Shown: positions 1 to 7,725, counted from the stretch's first letter. The stretch: DNA of 18,481 nt from Gammaproteobacteria bacterium (GCA_020445165.1 JAGRHE010000034.1:1-18481), one strand, 5' to 3'. Notes: a model not told the origin generated them from the sequence alone. A program made the numbers and translations.

Positions 1-102
1 TGGCCGCGCATCGACGTGATCGGGCGTAATCGCAGTGTTGCATGGAAGGACCTGCTTGAACGTCTGCGGCAGATCCGGGTCGAAGGTGTTCAGATTCAAT
101 AG
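1..102 (+). CDS. C-terminal end of a YdbH-like intermembrane protein (partial)
   Basis: The reading frame is open from base 1 and stops with TAG at 100-102. Only the last 33 residues are visible, ending WKDLLERLRQIRVEGVQIQ. The tail is too short to identify by itself. The assignment rests mainly on the next gene, which starts 32 bp downstream and carries YnbE-like and YdbL-like parts; in enterobacteria the order is ydbH-ynbE-ydbL. YdbH is an AsmA/TamB-like inner-membrane-anchored protein proposed to form, with the lipoprotein YnbE, a bridge that moves phospholipid to the outer membrane. The gene begins outside the window. Another upstream gene ending here cannot be excluded. Confidence 0.55.
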   Translation, partial: WPRIDVIGRNRSVAWKDLLERLRQIRVEGVQIQ

Positions 103-134
103 CGCGTTCGCGCCGGAAAGAGGACCGAACAACA

Positions 135-743
135 ATGGGCAGATTGCTTGCGTACCCCCTGATCGCATTGGCCGTTACCGCCTGTGTAACGATCAATATC
201 TATTTTCCGGCAGCCGCTGCTGAAGAAGCCGCACGTACCATCGTGCGCGACGTTCTCAAGGGCGACCAGGTCAAGGAGGAGCCGGCAACGCCCGGACCCC
301 AGTCGCAGATCGAACCGACTCCGCGGGCCGGTTTCTGGCTGATCGCAATCGGGCGCACCCTGGACATCCTCGTTTCCCCGGCCCAGGCGGCGCAGGCCGA
401 TATCAATATCAACACGCCGGCCATCAGCGCGATCCGCGCCGGTATGCAGCAACGCCAGTCACAGCTGGCTTCGTATTACCGCAGCGGCGCGATCGGGTTC
501 GACAGCAATGGGTCGGTCGCGATCCGCGACCTAAATTCGGTCTCGCTGGGTGAACGCAATCGCTTGAAGAAGCTGGTGGCCGATGAGAACGCGGATCGCA
601 GCGAGCTGTACCGCGAGATTGCCCGTGCAAATGGCCACCCGGAGTGGGAGGCGGATGTGCGCGCGACTTTTGCCAAGGTCTGGGTTCAGGAAGCCCTGGC
701 CGGTTACTGGTACCAGCAGGGCGGCGCCTGGAAACAACGTTGA
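135..743 (+). CDS. ydbL: YnbE-YdbL fusion lipoprotein (DUF1318)
   Basis: A 202-residue exported protein. Residues 1-17 are a lipoprotein signal with lipobox VTAC (Cys17). Residues 18-43 (VTINIYFPAAAAEEAARTIV) match the short YnbE lipoprotein, whose hallmark is NIYFPAAAAE. A Pro/Glu-rich linker (about 44-65) leads to a second hydrophobic stretch (66-86, ending SPAQAAQA). Residues 88-202 are a YdbL/DUF1318 domain, recognised by ININTPAI, LVADENADRSELYREIARAN and GHPEWEADVRATFAKVW. In E. coli YnbE and YdbL are separate proteins working with YdbH in lipid transport to the outer membrane, with YdbL a small periplasmic helper. Here they share one frame. The ATG at 135 has AGAGGA about 10 bp upstream. 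The gene is probably co-transcribed with the frame ending at 102. The domain identities are strong; the fused function is inferred. Confidence 0.85.
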   Translation: MGRLLAYPLIALAVTACVTINIYFPAAAAEEAARTIVRDVLKGDQVKEEPATPGPQSQIEPTPRAGFWLIAIGRTLDILVSPAQAAQADININTPAISAIRAGMQQRQSQLASYYRSGAIGFDSNGSVAIRDLNSVSLGERNRLKKLVADENADRSELYREIARANGHPEWEADVRATFAKVWVQEALAGYWYQQGGAWKQR

Positions 744-1354
744 ATTGATGCTGGAGACACCAAGCCACCTTTGATGATTCTGGGTGTGCGGATTGGTCGA
801 CAGAACTCGTTCAGATCGAAGCGGGAATCTTCGCAATGGCTGGCTATTGCGAAGAATTCCAACGCAGACTTGACGAATTTCTTCGTTCAAGATGCATGGT
901 AACGGATTGTCAGAGGTGTCCGTCAGCTCGTGGTAGCGTCGATAGTCTTGCACTATTTTGATCTGGCGGGGCGTTTACGCATCGGTCCGTTGTTGCCCGA
1001 GTTGCTGTGTGTTGAGTCTGTCCATGTTCAAGCAATCGGCGCTCCCCATTTCGTCCCTGCGCTGTGCCGCCGTCTGGCCGCACACAGCATGACTGCTGAT
1101 TTACCGCCGGGGAAAGCACCGGCCACGAACCTCAGGTGTCGAATCTCGTGGATGATGCGTCGGACTGAGTTGTTGGTTGGCACGTGATCTGCATCGTCGG
1201 CCGTTGCCGCGAAACGGCCGAGCGATTCTTTGTTTCGACAGATCGGAAAGCAATTGAAACAGGACCGATCACGGATGTCCCAGCGTGGCGCCGAGACATG
1301 TTCCCTCGGAATGGCGGTGTTTTGTCATGTTTCGCGTGCGCGGCAAATGCTTCG
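744..1354. other. Intergenic region without a recognised gene
   Basis: About 610 bp between the YnbE-YdbL gene and the 3' end of the convergent PEP-CTERM gene. Short frames exist on both strands, but none has a recognisable domain, a convincing ribosome binding site or plausible composition. The only structure I saw is the inverted repeat at 825-859. No promoter with the TGAATCC-type element was found here. Confidence 0.6.
825..859. repeat. Imperfect inverted repeat (hairpin)
   Basis: The arms 825-837 (GAATCTTCGCAAT) and 846-859 (ATTGCGAAGAATTC) are complementary except for one extra base, and enclose an 8-base loop. The repeat lies 82 bp after the stop codon of the YnbE-YdbL gene. No T-run follows on either strand, so it is not a canonical intrinsic terminator. 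It may be an RNA 3'-end structure, a protein site or a remnant repeat. Confidence 0.5.
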
Positions 1355-2245
1355 TTAGTTGTTCAGTGCACGCCGCCGTGCCAGCAGCAGAACGCCGCCA
1401 GACAACAGCAGCAACATCGATGGCTCTGGGATGTTGGCCACGGCAAGGCCGGCGAGGTCATTGAGCGATGAGCCTATCACACCGACCATGGTGGCCGCGC
1501 CGGATGTGGCATCCAGCGCGTAGAGGCTGGTGACGCCACTCACGGTCAGCAGCGCATACAGCGTGTTGGACATGCCCACGGTCAAGACATCCAGGCCGGC
1601 GTTGGCATCGAAATCGACGCCTGTCGAACCGATGGTATTCAGCGTGCCCGCGTTGTTGCCGAGGGTGACCAGAACGTTCAGATCGGAATCGAGCGCGAAC
1701 TGCTGCGTTGTCATGGCTCCCGCGACACTGTTGGTGTAGCCATTGGCGACGATGTTGGGGTTGGCGCCATCGTTGGCGTCACCGGCCACGTAGAACAGCG
1801 GCGTGGTCGCAGCATCCGATGCGGTACCGGTGTTCGGGTTGTAGACGATATTCTGATCAGTGGCGGTTATCGTCCGCATACGGTCGATCGTCGGATTCCA
1901 GTCGATGTCGAGCGCATCGGTGTCGGTCGCGGTGACCGTCGTCGAGGCGGGTGTCAGAACACCGCTGCTCGTGTCCACAGTGAAAAAGGCATCGGTCGCG
2001 TCATCGTATCCAAACAATTCTCCGGTGGCCGGGCGAAAGTCGATAGCATCCAGCGTTCCGCCGGTCAGCGCGACGCTGGTGGTCGTGCCGGGGTCCGACA
2101 AGGTGAAACTGACCAGCGAGGTTCCTCCATCTGCCAAGGCGTATCCCATTGGGGTTGCGTTGACTGACGGTGATACCAGCGTTCCCGCCAATCCCACGCT
2201 CGAAACGGCGAGCAGGTAGCCGGCAAATCGTTTGCGAAACAGCAT
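1355..2245 (-). CDS. DUF4394-type exported protein with PEP-CTERM sorting signal
   Basis: A 296-residue protein. An N-terminal signal peptide (MLFRKRFAGYLLAVSSVGLA, likely cleaved after VNA) is followed by a repetitive beta-rich domain of the DUF4394 type, recognised by IDFRPATGELFGYD, DIDWNPTIDRMRTI and VYNPNTGTASDAAT. The last 26 residues are a textbook PEP-CTERM signal: IPEPS, a hydrophobic helix, then ARRRALNN. Such tails are recognised by exosortase, which cuts near PEP so the protein can be surface-anchored or released; no exosortase is in this window. The function of DUF4394 is unknown. I chose the ATG at 2245 because GAGGAG lies about 8 bp upstream; an in-frame ATG at 2266 has no such site. 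An ECF-type promoter element at 2384-2410 reads toward this gene. Confidence 0.85.
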   Translation of the reverse strand: MLFRKRFAGYLLAVSSVGLAGTLVSPSVNATPMGYALADGGTSLVSFTLSDPGTTTSVALTGGTLDAIDFRPATGELFGYDDATDAFFTVDTSSGVLTPASTTVTATDTDALDIDWNPTIDRMRTITATDQNIVYNPNTGTASDAATTPLFYVAGDANDGANPNIVANGYTNSVAGAMTTQQFALDSDLNVLVTLGNNAGTLNTIGSTGVDFDANAGLDVLTVGMSNTLYALLTVSGVTSLYALDATSGAATMVGVIGSSLNDLAGLAVANIPEPSMLLLLSGGVLLLARRRALNN

Positions 2246-2383
2246 GTTCAAACTCCTCGGTTGCATTTCTTGGCGTATTTGGCAGGTATGGCCGCAACGC
2301 AGCTTTTGTTAAGCAGAGTGCGTAGACGATGCGGGCAGCTGCACAGAGTTGGCATGAACCCACGTCCTCCACACCATTATCAC

Positions 2384-2410
2384 TACGTAGTTCGGCCGGA
2401 TTTGGATTCA
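2384..2410 (-). promoter_or_regulatory. Putative ECF sigma promoter of the DUF4394 gene
   Basis: Read on the minus strand: TGAATCC (2410-2404), 16 bases, CGTA (2387-2384). Element and spacing are the same as in two other places in the window (3116-3142 and 8197-8223). The predicted leader to the ATG at 2245 is about 130 nt. It is assigned to the ECF factor encoded at 8321-8878 by sharing the motif with that gene's own upstream region. It is a motif match only. Confidence 0.6.
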
Positions 2411-3115
2411 TAAGTCGGAAAATTTTCTTGCGGGACGACAGATGGGCGTCATCGCCGGTCGTTGGGGGGTGGCTACACCGCATGCCGCAGTTCAGCGGGT
2501 GTGCAGCGAAAATTGGTAGACGAGAGGGGTGACTGTCCAGTTTGTCAGCGGTGTGCCTTGCCGGCTGCAGCGTATCTTCACCTTCTTCAGCGCGGCACGC
2601 CGTGCTTCGAACCGGATCGCAATTGACCCAAGTTTGAAATCCTGCATTCCGGCGTTGCCATCCACAACTCGGGAGAGAAGTCTTCGCGGCCCGGCGGCGG
2701 CGCCGTTGGTGGCCGGTATATACGTGTGGATAGAAAAGGCCGCTGCGACCCGGTAACCACAGTGTGCGATACGAGTTGAAGCCGGTCTGTTGGAGCGGGA
2801 CGATTGGCGAGCACAAGAGGGATTCTCTCGAGCCGAAGCGGCCGGCCGACTGCCTCGTTTGACGTTCGCTGGTGTTTAAACTTGTACCTGCATGGCCTGT
2901 CTCGCAGTTCTGGGCTCAATCGTTCGGCGTAAATGTGGGTGCCCTTATCCCCGTCAGATCGCCTCGACGACGAATTCGGTGCATTGTTCCACGATCGCTT
3001 GTTTGTTAAGCGCCGCCTCAATGATTTAAGGGTGGTCCGCGCAGGCGCTGTTGCGATACATGACCGGTATTAGCCGCCCGGAGGCTCACGGCAATCGAAT
3101 ATTTTTGCCGTTTCA

Positions 3116-3146
3116 TGAATCCAAACACCTTTCTACACCGTATCTA
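3116..3146 (+). promoter_or_regulatory. Putative ECF sigma promoter of the TPR-HupE-PEP-DUF4331 operon
   Basis: TGAATCC (3116-3122), 16 bases, CGTA (3139-3142) within CGTATCTA. The -35-like half is identical to that at 2404-2410 (minus), and the spacing equals that upstream of the ECF sigma gene at 8197. The -35 half resembles TGATCC, reported for RpoE/ChrR-type (ECF11) promoters. The element lies about 100 bp upstream of the ATG at 3248. No transcription data can be seen in sequence. Confidence 0.65.
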
Positions 3147-3247
3147 GTGTTCATGGGCGAGTCTGCTCGTTTGAAGGCGATCCAGACTCGTGACCGCTAG
3201 CGTCGGACCTTGCCGCGCCAGCACGCCGCGATCGGGGAGTTTTGGAA

Positions 3248-4435
3248 ATGAACCTGGTATGGACAACCTACTGCTTTGGTGGCTTTTTGTTTGCTGTTCT
3301 GCTGGCAGGCAAGGCTTCTGTGGCGGCGGAACCCTATATCCCGGAGGATCCGCAGGCGGTTGTTGCCCGCTTGCCAGCGAGTCTTGTACGAATGGCGCCC
3401 GAGGGCAGGGACGGCTTGCAGGGCCCGCAGCGAATGGCCAGGGTCCGGGACGCCTCCCTTGCCTACGTCGAGGAGGGACTTCGAAGCGGTGATGCGCGCT
3501 ATTTCGGCTATGCGCTGGCGCTGCTGAACCCGCTGCTGAGCGATACGCGGGTTCCCACCGAGCTCCTTCTGCCACTGGCCATGGTGCAACAAGCGCGCCA
3601 TGAGTTCGGGCAGGCATTGGCTAACCTGGCAGACCTGCTGCAGCGTCGGCCCGGCGATCTGCAGGCATGGTTGATGCGGGCCACTGTTCTCCAGGTCACT
3701 GGCGACCCTCTGCTGGCGAAGAATGATTGCATCAAACTCGCAGTGAGGGGCTCACCATTGCTCGGCAGTACCTGTCTGGCGGGTTCGGCGGTGATGACTG
3801 CAGACCTGCCCCGGGCATACCGCAGCCTTCAACGTGCGATGCAGAGCGCGACCGAACCCGACCGCACCATGCTGCCGTGGGCACTGCGGTCGCTGGCCGG
3901 TCTGGCCGAGGCCAGCGGCGAGGTTGACGCAGCCTTGCAGGCCCTGGACCAGGCACAGGCTATTGCACCTGACGATGTGCGTACCCTGACTGCACGTGCC
4001 GACCTCCTGCTGCGCATGCAGCAACCGGCACAGGTTCTGCAGATGATCGTTGCCGACAATCCGGTTCCGCAGCTTTCTCTGCGACGTGAGATTGCCGCCA
4101 AGCATCTGGGTCGTGAAGTCGATCCGGTGGTACTCGATCAGCTGCGTGAAATGCACGAGAGCGCAGTCCGACGAGGCGCTGAGCTGCACCAGCGCGAGGC
4201 GGCGCTGCTTTACCTGGAACTGCTGGAGCGTCCGGTCGAGGCCCTGCGTCTGGCACAGGAGAATTGGCGCACACAGCGGGAATTCGCCGATGCCTGGCTG
4301 GTTCTCGAATCGGCGCGGCGCGCAGGTCGAGAGGACGGCGCCGCTGACGTGCTGGCATGGATGCGCGATCTGGGCAATGCCGATCGCCGACTGGAAAGCC
4401 TGCGTCAATCCTTGTTCCGAGAGGCGCGGTCATGA
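3248..4435 (+). CDS. Exported tetratricopeptide-repeat protein
   Basis: A 395-residue protein. Residues 1-27 look like a Sec signal peptide (hydrophobic FGGFLFAVLLAG, likely cleaved near ASVAA), so it should be periplasmic. The rest is helical and Ala/Leu-rich with TPR-like pairs, for example LANLADLLQRRPGDLQAWLM with TGDPLLAKNDCI, and ALQALDQAQAIAPDDVRTL with RADLLLRMQQPAQVL. TPR domains bind other proteins; the partner is unknown. The ATG at 3248 has GGGGAG 8 bp upstream (3234-3239); a TTG two codons earlier would sit too close to it. The stop overlaps the next start as ATGA (4432-4435), so the two genes are probably translationally coupled. This is the first gene of an operon through 7695 with a putative ECF promoter at 3116. 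Confidence 0.85.
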   Translation: MNLVWTTYCFGGFLFAVLLAGKASVAAEPYIPEDPQAVVARLPASLVRMAPEGRDGLQGPQRMARVRDASLAYVEEGLRSGDARYFGYALALLNPLLSDTRVPTELLLPLAMVQQARHEFGQALANLADLLQRRPGDLQAWLMRATVLQVTGDPLLAKNDCIKLAVRGSPLLGSTCLAGSAVMTADLPRAYRSLQRAMQSATEPDRTMLPWALRSLAGLAEASGEVDAALQALDQAQAIAPDDVRTLTARADLLLRMQQPAQVLQMIVADNPVPQLSLRREIAAKHLGREVDPVVLDQLREMHESAVRRGAELHQREAALLYLELLERPVEALRLAQENWRTQREFADAWLVLESARRAGREDGAADVLAWMRDLGNADRRLESLRQSLFREARS

Positions 4436-5553
4436 TGAAGGCCGGTGTGACATTACTGGCGTTGTTACTGCTGCCTTTCTGTGCGTATGCCCACAAACCC
4501 AGCGACAGCTATCTGACAATCGATATGCGACAGGCCGAGATCAGTCTGCGCTGGGACATCGCGTTGCGTGATCTCGAACTGGCGATGGGGCTGGATACCG
4601 ATGGAGATCGTCGCTTGACCTGGGCCGAGGTAAAAGCCGGGCAGCAGGCCATTGCCAGCTATGCGCTGGGGCGTCTGCGGCTTGTGGCGCGAGATCGCGA
4701 CTGCGCATTGCGAGCCGGTCGCCAACAGCTGGTGGACCACAGCGACGGTACTTATAGCGTGTTATCGGTGCAGTCGGATTGCACTCCGGCACAGTTGCTC
4801 GCCTTGCATTACGACCTATTGTTTGACATCGACCCGACGCATCGCGGCCTGCTTCGGGTCATTGGCACGAACCGAAGCGACTTCTTCGTGCTGGCGCCGG
4901 AAGATCCTGAGGTCGCGTTGGAAACAGGCGCTCAAACTTCGCGTTGGCCGACCTTCGTGCAATTCGCGGTCGAGGGTGTAAGACATATCTGGATCGGTCT
5001 CGATCACATCCTGTTTCTGCTTACTCTGCTCCTGCCGTTTGCCGTGCGTTGGCCTGCTCAAACAGCGGAGGGAATGCGTTCAGGCAGACTTAGGCAGATC
5101 GTATTGATCGTGACTGCGTTCACCGTGGCGCATTCAGTGACGTTGTCGGTGGCTTCGTTCGGGCTGGTATCGCTGCCGTCGCGCTGGGTTGAGAGTGCGA
5201 TTGCGGCGACGATTCTGCTGAGTGCGGTAAACAACATCAGACCGTTTCTGCCCGGACCGCGTTGGGCAATTGCGTTTGCGCTTGGGTTGATCCACGGTTT
5301 CGGCTTCGCGTCGGTACTTGCAGATCTAGGATTGCCGACGTCGGCATTCATTGTTGCGCTTGGGGGGTTCAACCTCGGCGTCGAATTGGGACAGTTGGTC
5401 GTGGTGCTCCTCCTAGTGCCTGCGGCCGCGGGGTTTCGCCGCGCCTTTATCTACCAGGTTCCCGCAATGCGGACGGCCTCATTGGCAATCGCCGCCGTCG
5501 CATCGGTTTGGTTAATCGAGCGTGGATTCAATCTGGAGGTGATGCCGCTATGA
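4432..5553 (+). CDS. HupE/UreJ-type membrane protein with periplasmic N-terminal domain
   Basis: A 373-residue protein. Residues 1-20 are a signal peptide (LLALLLLPFCAYA) and the mature chain starts HKPSDSYL. Residues 21-175 form an extracytoplasmic domain with an EF-hand-like loop at 55-66 (DTDGDRRLTWAE, acidic at 1, 3, 5 and 12). About six membrane segments follow (roughly 186-206, 222-246, 254-270, 278-298, 304-331, 348-363). They carry conserved polar residues typical of the family: HIWIGLDH (H185, D191, H192), FTVAHS (H234), GLIHGFGFA (H288) and FNLGVELGQ (E318). HupE/UreJ proteins are associated with nickel/cobalt uptake; this longer subfamily has no proven substrate. No hydrogenase or urease gene is nearby, so a nickel role is doubtful. 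AGAGG precedes the ATG at 4432 by 7 bp, and the start overlaps the preceding stop. Confidence 0.85.
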   Translation: MMKAGVTLLALLLLPFCAYAHKPSDSYLTIDMRQAEISLRWDIALRDLELAMGLDTDGDRRLTWAEVKAGQQAIASYALGRLRLVARDRDCALRAGRQQLVDHSDGTYSVLSVQSDCTPAQLLALHYDLLFDIDPTHRGLLRVIGTNRSDFFVLAPEDPEVALETGAQTSRWPTFVQFAVEGVRHIWIGLDHILFLLTLLLPFAVRWPAQTAEGMRSGRLRQIVLIVTAFTVAHSVTLSVASFGLVSLPSRWVESAIAATILLSAVNNIRPFLPGPRWAIAFALGLIHGFGFASVLADLGLPTSAFIVALGGFNLGVELGQLVVVLLLVPAAAGFRRAFIYQVPAMRTASLAIAAVASVWLIERGFNLEVMPL

Positions 5554-5611
5554 CATGTCTATCTCGGTACGGTTGATCCGTCAGTTCACACTAGAAGAAG
5601 AGGAGAGAACG

Positions 5612-6166
5612 ATGATTACTATGAAGAAACGGGCGCCCGGCCTGTCGAAGTGTATCCTGCCAGCGTTGCTGGCGGCGTTGGCAACACCCGTTCATGCACT
5701 ACAGGTGACCGGCGATGTCATTGACTTGGGCGGTACCTTCGAATACCGCTTCAGCGTGGTCAATGATGACCCTATCAGTGATCTTCTGATCGTCACCATT
5801 GATGATGCGCCGCCAGGTGAGATGCTGATCGCAGATACGCTCATGGCTCCGGCGGGGTTCTTGACCAACTACGACTCCGGCCTGGGCCTGATCGATTTCA
5901 TTGCCGATAGTGCGTTGTCGTTTCCGTCTGGTGTCACAGGATTGTTCACGTTCCAGAGTGCGAGCCCGTTGACGCAGAATTTTACGTCTTACACGGCACT
6001 GGACCTGTTCGTAAACGAGTATCCGGGCACTGTTGATGCGCAGCTCGTTCAGGCGGTATCGCTGCCTTCTGTGATCGCGCTCCTCGGGCTCGGTCTGGGC
6101 ATTTTTGCGGTGCGCGCTGCCCGCGCCGGCAAGCCCGCTTCCCCCGACCAACTACTGAATGCCTGA
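5612..6166 (+). CDS. Small exported protein with PEP-CTERM-like tail
   Basis: A 184-residue protein. The N-terminal signal peptide (KCILPALLAALATPVHA) is followed by a beta-rich middle of unknown fold (LQVTGDVIDLGGTFEYRFSV onward). The C-terminal 35 residues contain SLPS, a hydrophobic segment VIALLGLGLGIFAV and then basic RAARAGK, which is the layout of a PEP-CTERM sorting tail with LPS in place of PEP. After the basic cluster come ten more residues (PASPDQLLNA), which is longer than usual. I chose the ATG at 5612 because AGGAGAG lies just upstream (5601-5607). The frame is open from 5555, but that region contains the ribosome binding site. The gene lies 58 bp after the HupE-like gene and 17 bp before the DUF4331 gene. 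Function unknown; possibly anchored at the envelope. Confidence 0.75.
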   Translation: MITMKKRAPGLSKCILPALLAALATPVHALQVTGDVIDLGGTFEYRFSVVNDDPISDLLIVTIDDAPPGEMLIADTLMAPAGFLTNYDSGLGLIDFIADSALSFPSGVTGLFTFQSASPLTQNFTSYTALDLFVNEYPGTVDAQLVQAVSLPSVIALLGLGLGIFAVRAARAGKPASPDQLLNA

Positions 6167-6183
6167 GCAGGGAGATGCCTACC

Positions 6184-7695
6184 ATGAAACTGAAAAGATC
6201 CTTTTTTACGATGGTGCTGAGTATGGCCATCGTGACGAGTCAAGGCGTGATGTCCGCGAGCCATAGTGATGCGCCGTTGATCAAGCAGGATCCGCAGGCA
6301 AACCTTACCGACGTATACGCCTTCGTTGGTACCGCCTACGACGATCCAAGCCAGCAGGTGTTGAACGTAATCGTCGCCGTACGCCCCTTCTCGGAACCAG
6401 GCGACGGTGTGATCTACGATCGCTTCGCCGACGATGCCCTTTACAGTATCCACATCACCGACCCCAACACCGGACAAACTAACCTGAGGTACGACTTCAG
6501 GTTCTCGTCGGTAACGGAAGGCTACAAGAATCTGAACACCATACTGTCGTATGGTCTGGGAACCGAGGCGGGTGCGATCGTCGATGTCGACGATGCAAGG
6601 CAGAACTACACCCAGACCTACTCTGTGATTCGTACCAAGGGTAGCAATGTGCAGGTGATCGCAGACGGAAATCTGACTCCTCCGCCAAACGTCGGGTTGC
6701 GAACGACGCCTGCCTACAATGACCCGGTGAGCGGCCTCGCAGTCTCGGGTGCCACCAGTATTGACGGGCTGGATGCTTATACCCAACAGACACTATATAG
6801 AGCCGGTACAGGCGAAGGCCTGTTCGCCGGTCCGCGCGAGGATGGGTTTTATGCGGACACTCCGGCAATCTTCGATCTACTCGATCCACGCATCCTCGAC
6901 AACAATGATGATCTCGGCGACGGACTGGGCCAGGACGGGAACGGCGTCGACGGGTTCAAGGGTTTCAATGTGCTCACTTACGCAGTGCAGATCCCATTGA
7001 GCGAGCTTACACCGAGTCCTTTCACGGCCGCATTTGCGGATCTCGGCAATGCCAGCAACCCGATTCCGTCAGTCGCCTCAGCAAACGGCGTTGGTGTATT
7101 TGCATCAGTCAGCCGTCAGCGTATCCGATTGCTCAACTCCGGTGGGGCACCGCGTTTCTCCGGTCCATGGGTGCAGGTCAACCGTATGGGTAATCCGCTG
7201 TTTAACGAGGTTTTGGTTCCGCTGGTCGACAAGGACGCCTACAACCGCGCGAATCCGGTCAACGACGCGGATTTCAGCGCCTATGCCGAGAATCCTGAGA
7301 TCGCGTTTCTGATCAACTTTGTATATGGCACCGCTTTTGAGGACAGCGGACGCGGCGACCTGGCACTGGTTTACATCCCCGACGTGCTGCGCGTCGATAC
7401 GACGACGGGCCCCGTCACCTTGGCAGGCGAGGCCGACTACCATCGGCTCGGCGCGTTGGGTGGCGATATCGCAATTGCGTCGGATGGCAAGGTGAAATCC
7501 GCCGGTTGGCCCAACGGTAGGCGACTTGGCGACGACGTTGTTGATATCGCGCTCACTGTGGTTGCGAACGGTCCATCTTTCCAGTCGCTCGACCCAGTTG
7601 GCGATAACATGGATGCCAACGATCAGGTCTATCATCAGGTTTTCCCATATGCGGCTACGCCACACGCAGGTCCGACCAACCGTAAGGATCCCTGA
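6184..7695 (+). CDS. DUF4331 domain protein, exported
   Basis: A 503-residue protein. Residues 1-24 are a signal peptide (FFTMVLSMAIVTSQGVMSA). The mature start ASHSDAP followed by QDPQANLTDVYAFV is the DUF4331 hallmark. The domain spans almost the whole chain, with Asp/Asn-rich stretches (for example ILDNNDDLGDGLGQDGNG at about residues 236-253) that could bind calcium. The tail has VVDIALTVVANG and DANDQVYHQVFPYAATPHAG, which I regard as typical of the family. The reaction or ligand is unknown. I chose the ATG at 6184 because AGGGAG (6169-6174) is 9 bp upstream; an ATG at 6175 directly abuts that site. It is the last gene of the operon starting at 3248. I recall DUF4331 genes commonly lying next to TPR and HupE/UreJ-like genes, which would support a shared job, but I could not verify this here. 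Confidence 0.88.
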   Translation: MKLKRSFFTMVLSMAIVTSQGVMSASHSDAPLIKQDPQANLTDVYAFVGTAYDDPSQQVLNVIVAVRPFSEPGDGVIYDRFADDALYSIHITDPNTGQTNLRYDFRFSSVTEGYKNLNTILSYGLGTEAGAIVDVDDARQNYTQTYSVIRTKGSNVQVIADGNLTPPPNVGLRTTPAYNDPVSGLAVSGATSIDGLDAYTQQTLYRAGTGEGLFAGPREDGFYADTPAIFDLLDPRILDNNDDLGDGLGQDGNGVDGFKGFNVLTYAVQIPLSELTPSPFTAAFADLGNASNPIPSVASANGVGVFASVSRQRIRLLNSGGAPRFSGPWVQVNRMGNPLFNEVLVPLVDKDAYNRANPVNDADFSAYAENPEIAFLINFVYGTAFEDSGRGDLALVYIPDVLRVDTTTGPVTLAGEADYHRLGALGGDIAIASDGKVKSAGWPNGRRLGDDVVDIALTVVANGPSFQSLDPVGDNMDANDQVYHQVFPYAATPHAGPTNRKDP

Positions 7696-7709
7696 TAGGG
7701 AATTGCCCG

Positions 7710-7725
7710 GGCACAGGGATGTGCC
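7710..7725 (+). terminator. Possible weak terminator after the DUF4331 gene
   Basis: A perfect 6-bp inverted repeat (GGCACA/TGTGCC) with a GGGA loop, starting 15 bp after the DUF4331 stop codon and followed by GCTTT. The stem is short and the T-run poor, so termination is uncertain. Confidence 0.3.

Larger units (their letters stand above)
2246..3247. other. 1-kb divergent intergenic region with no recognised gene
   Basis: This separates the DUF4394 gene (-) from the TPR operon (+). It contains one outward-facing ECF-like promoter element at each end (2384-2410, minus; 3116-3142, plus). Between them, about 700 bp has open frames on the minus strand (for example 2587-3021), but they are Arg/Pro/Ser-rich, lack ribosome binding sites and show no family signature. 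I see no tRNA, terminator or IS end. It could be decayed coding sequence. Confidence 0.55.

Noticed and set aside
2001..3021. Minus-strand open frames (2001-2816 and 2587-3021) as genes
   Set aside because: One overlaps the DUF4394 gene in another frame; both are rich in Arg, Pro and Ser, have no family signature and no ribosome binding site.
3752..4408. Minus-strand frame inside the TPR gene
   Set aside because: Cys/Arg/Gln-rich shadow of the TPR gene; no start context and no domain.
4432..5553. Calling the membrane protein a hydrogenase/urease nickel importer (hupE/ureJ)
   Set aside because: The family is right, but the long periplasmic domain, the absence of hydrogenase or urease genes and the ECF operon context do not support that specific role.
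5574..5604. TGATCC upstream of the small PEP-CTERM-like gene as a further ECF promoter
   Set aside because: No CGTA or similar -10 occurs 16 bases downstream, and the position is inside the operon just ahead of a good ribosome binding site.
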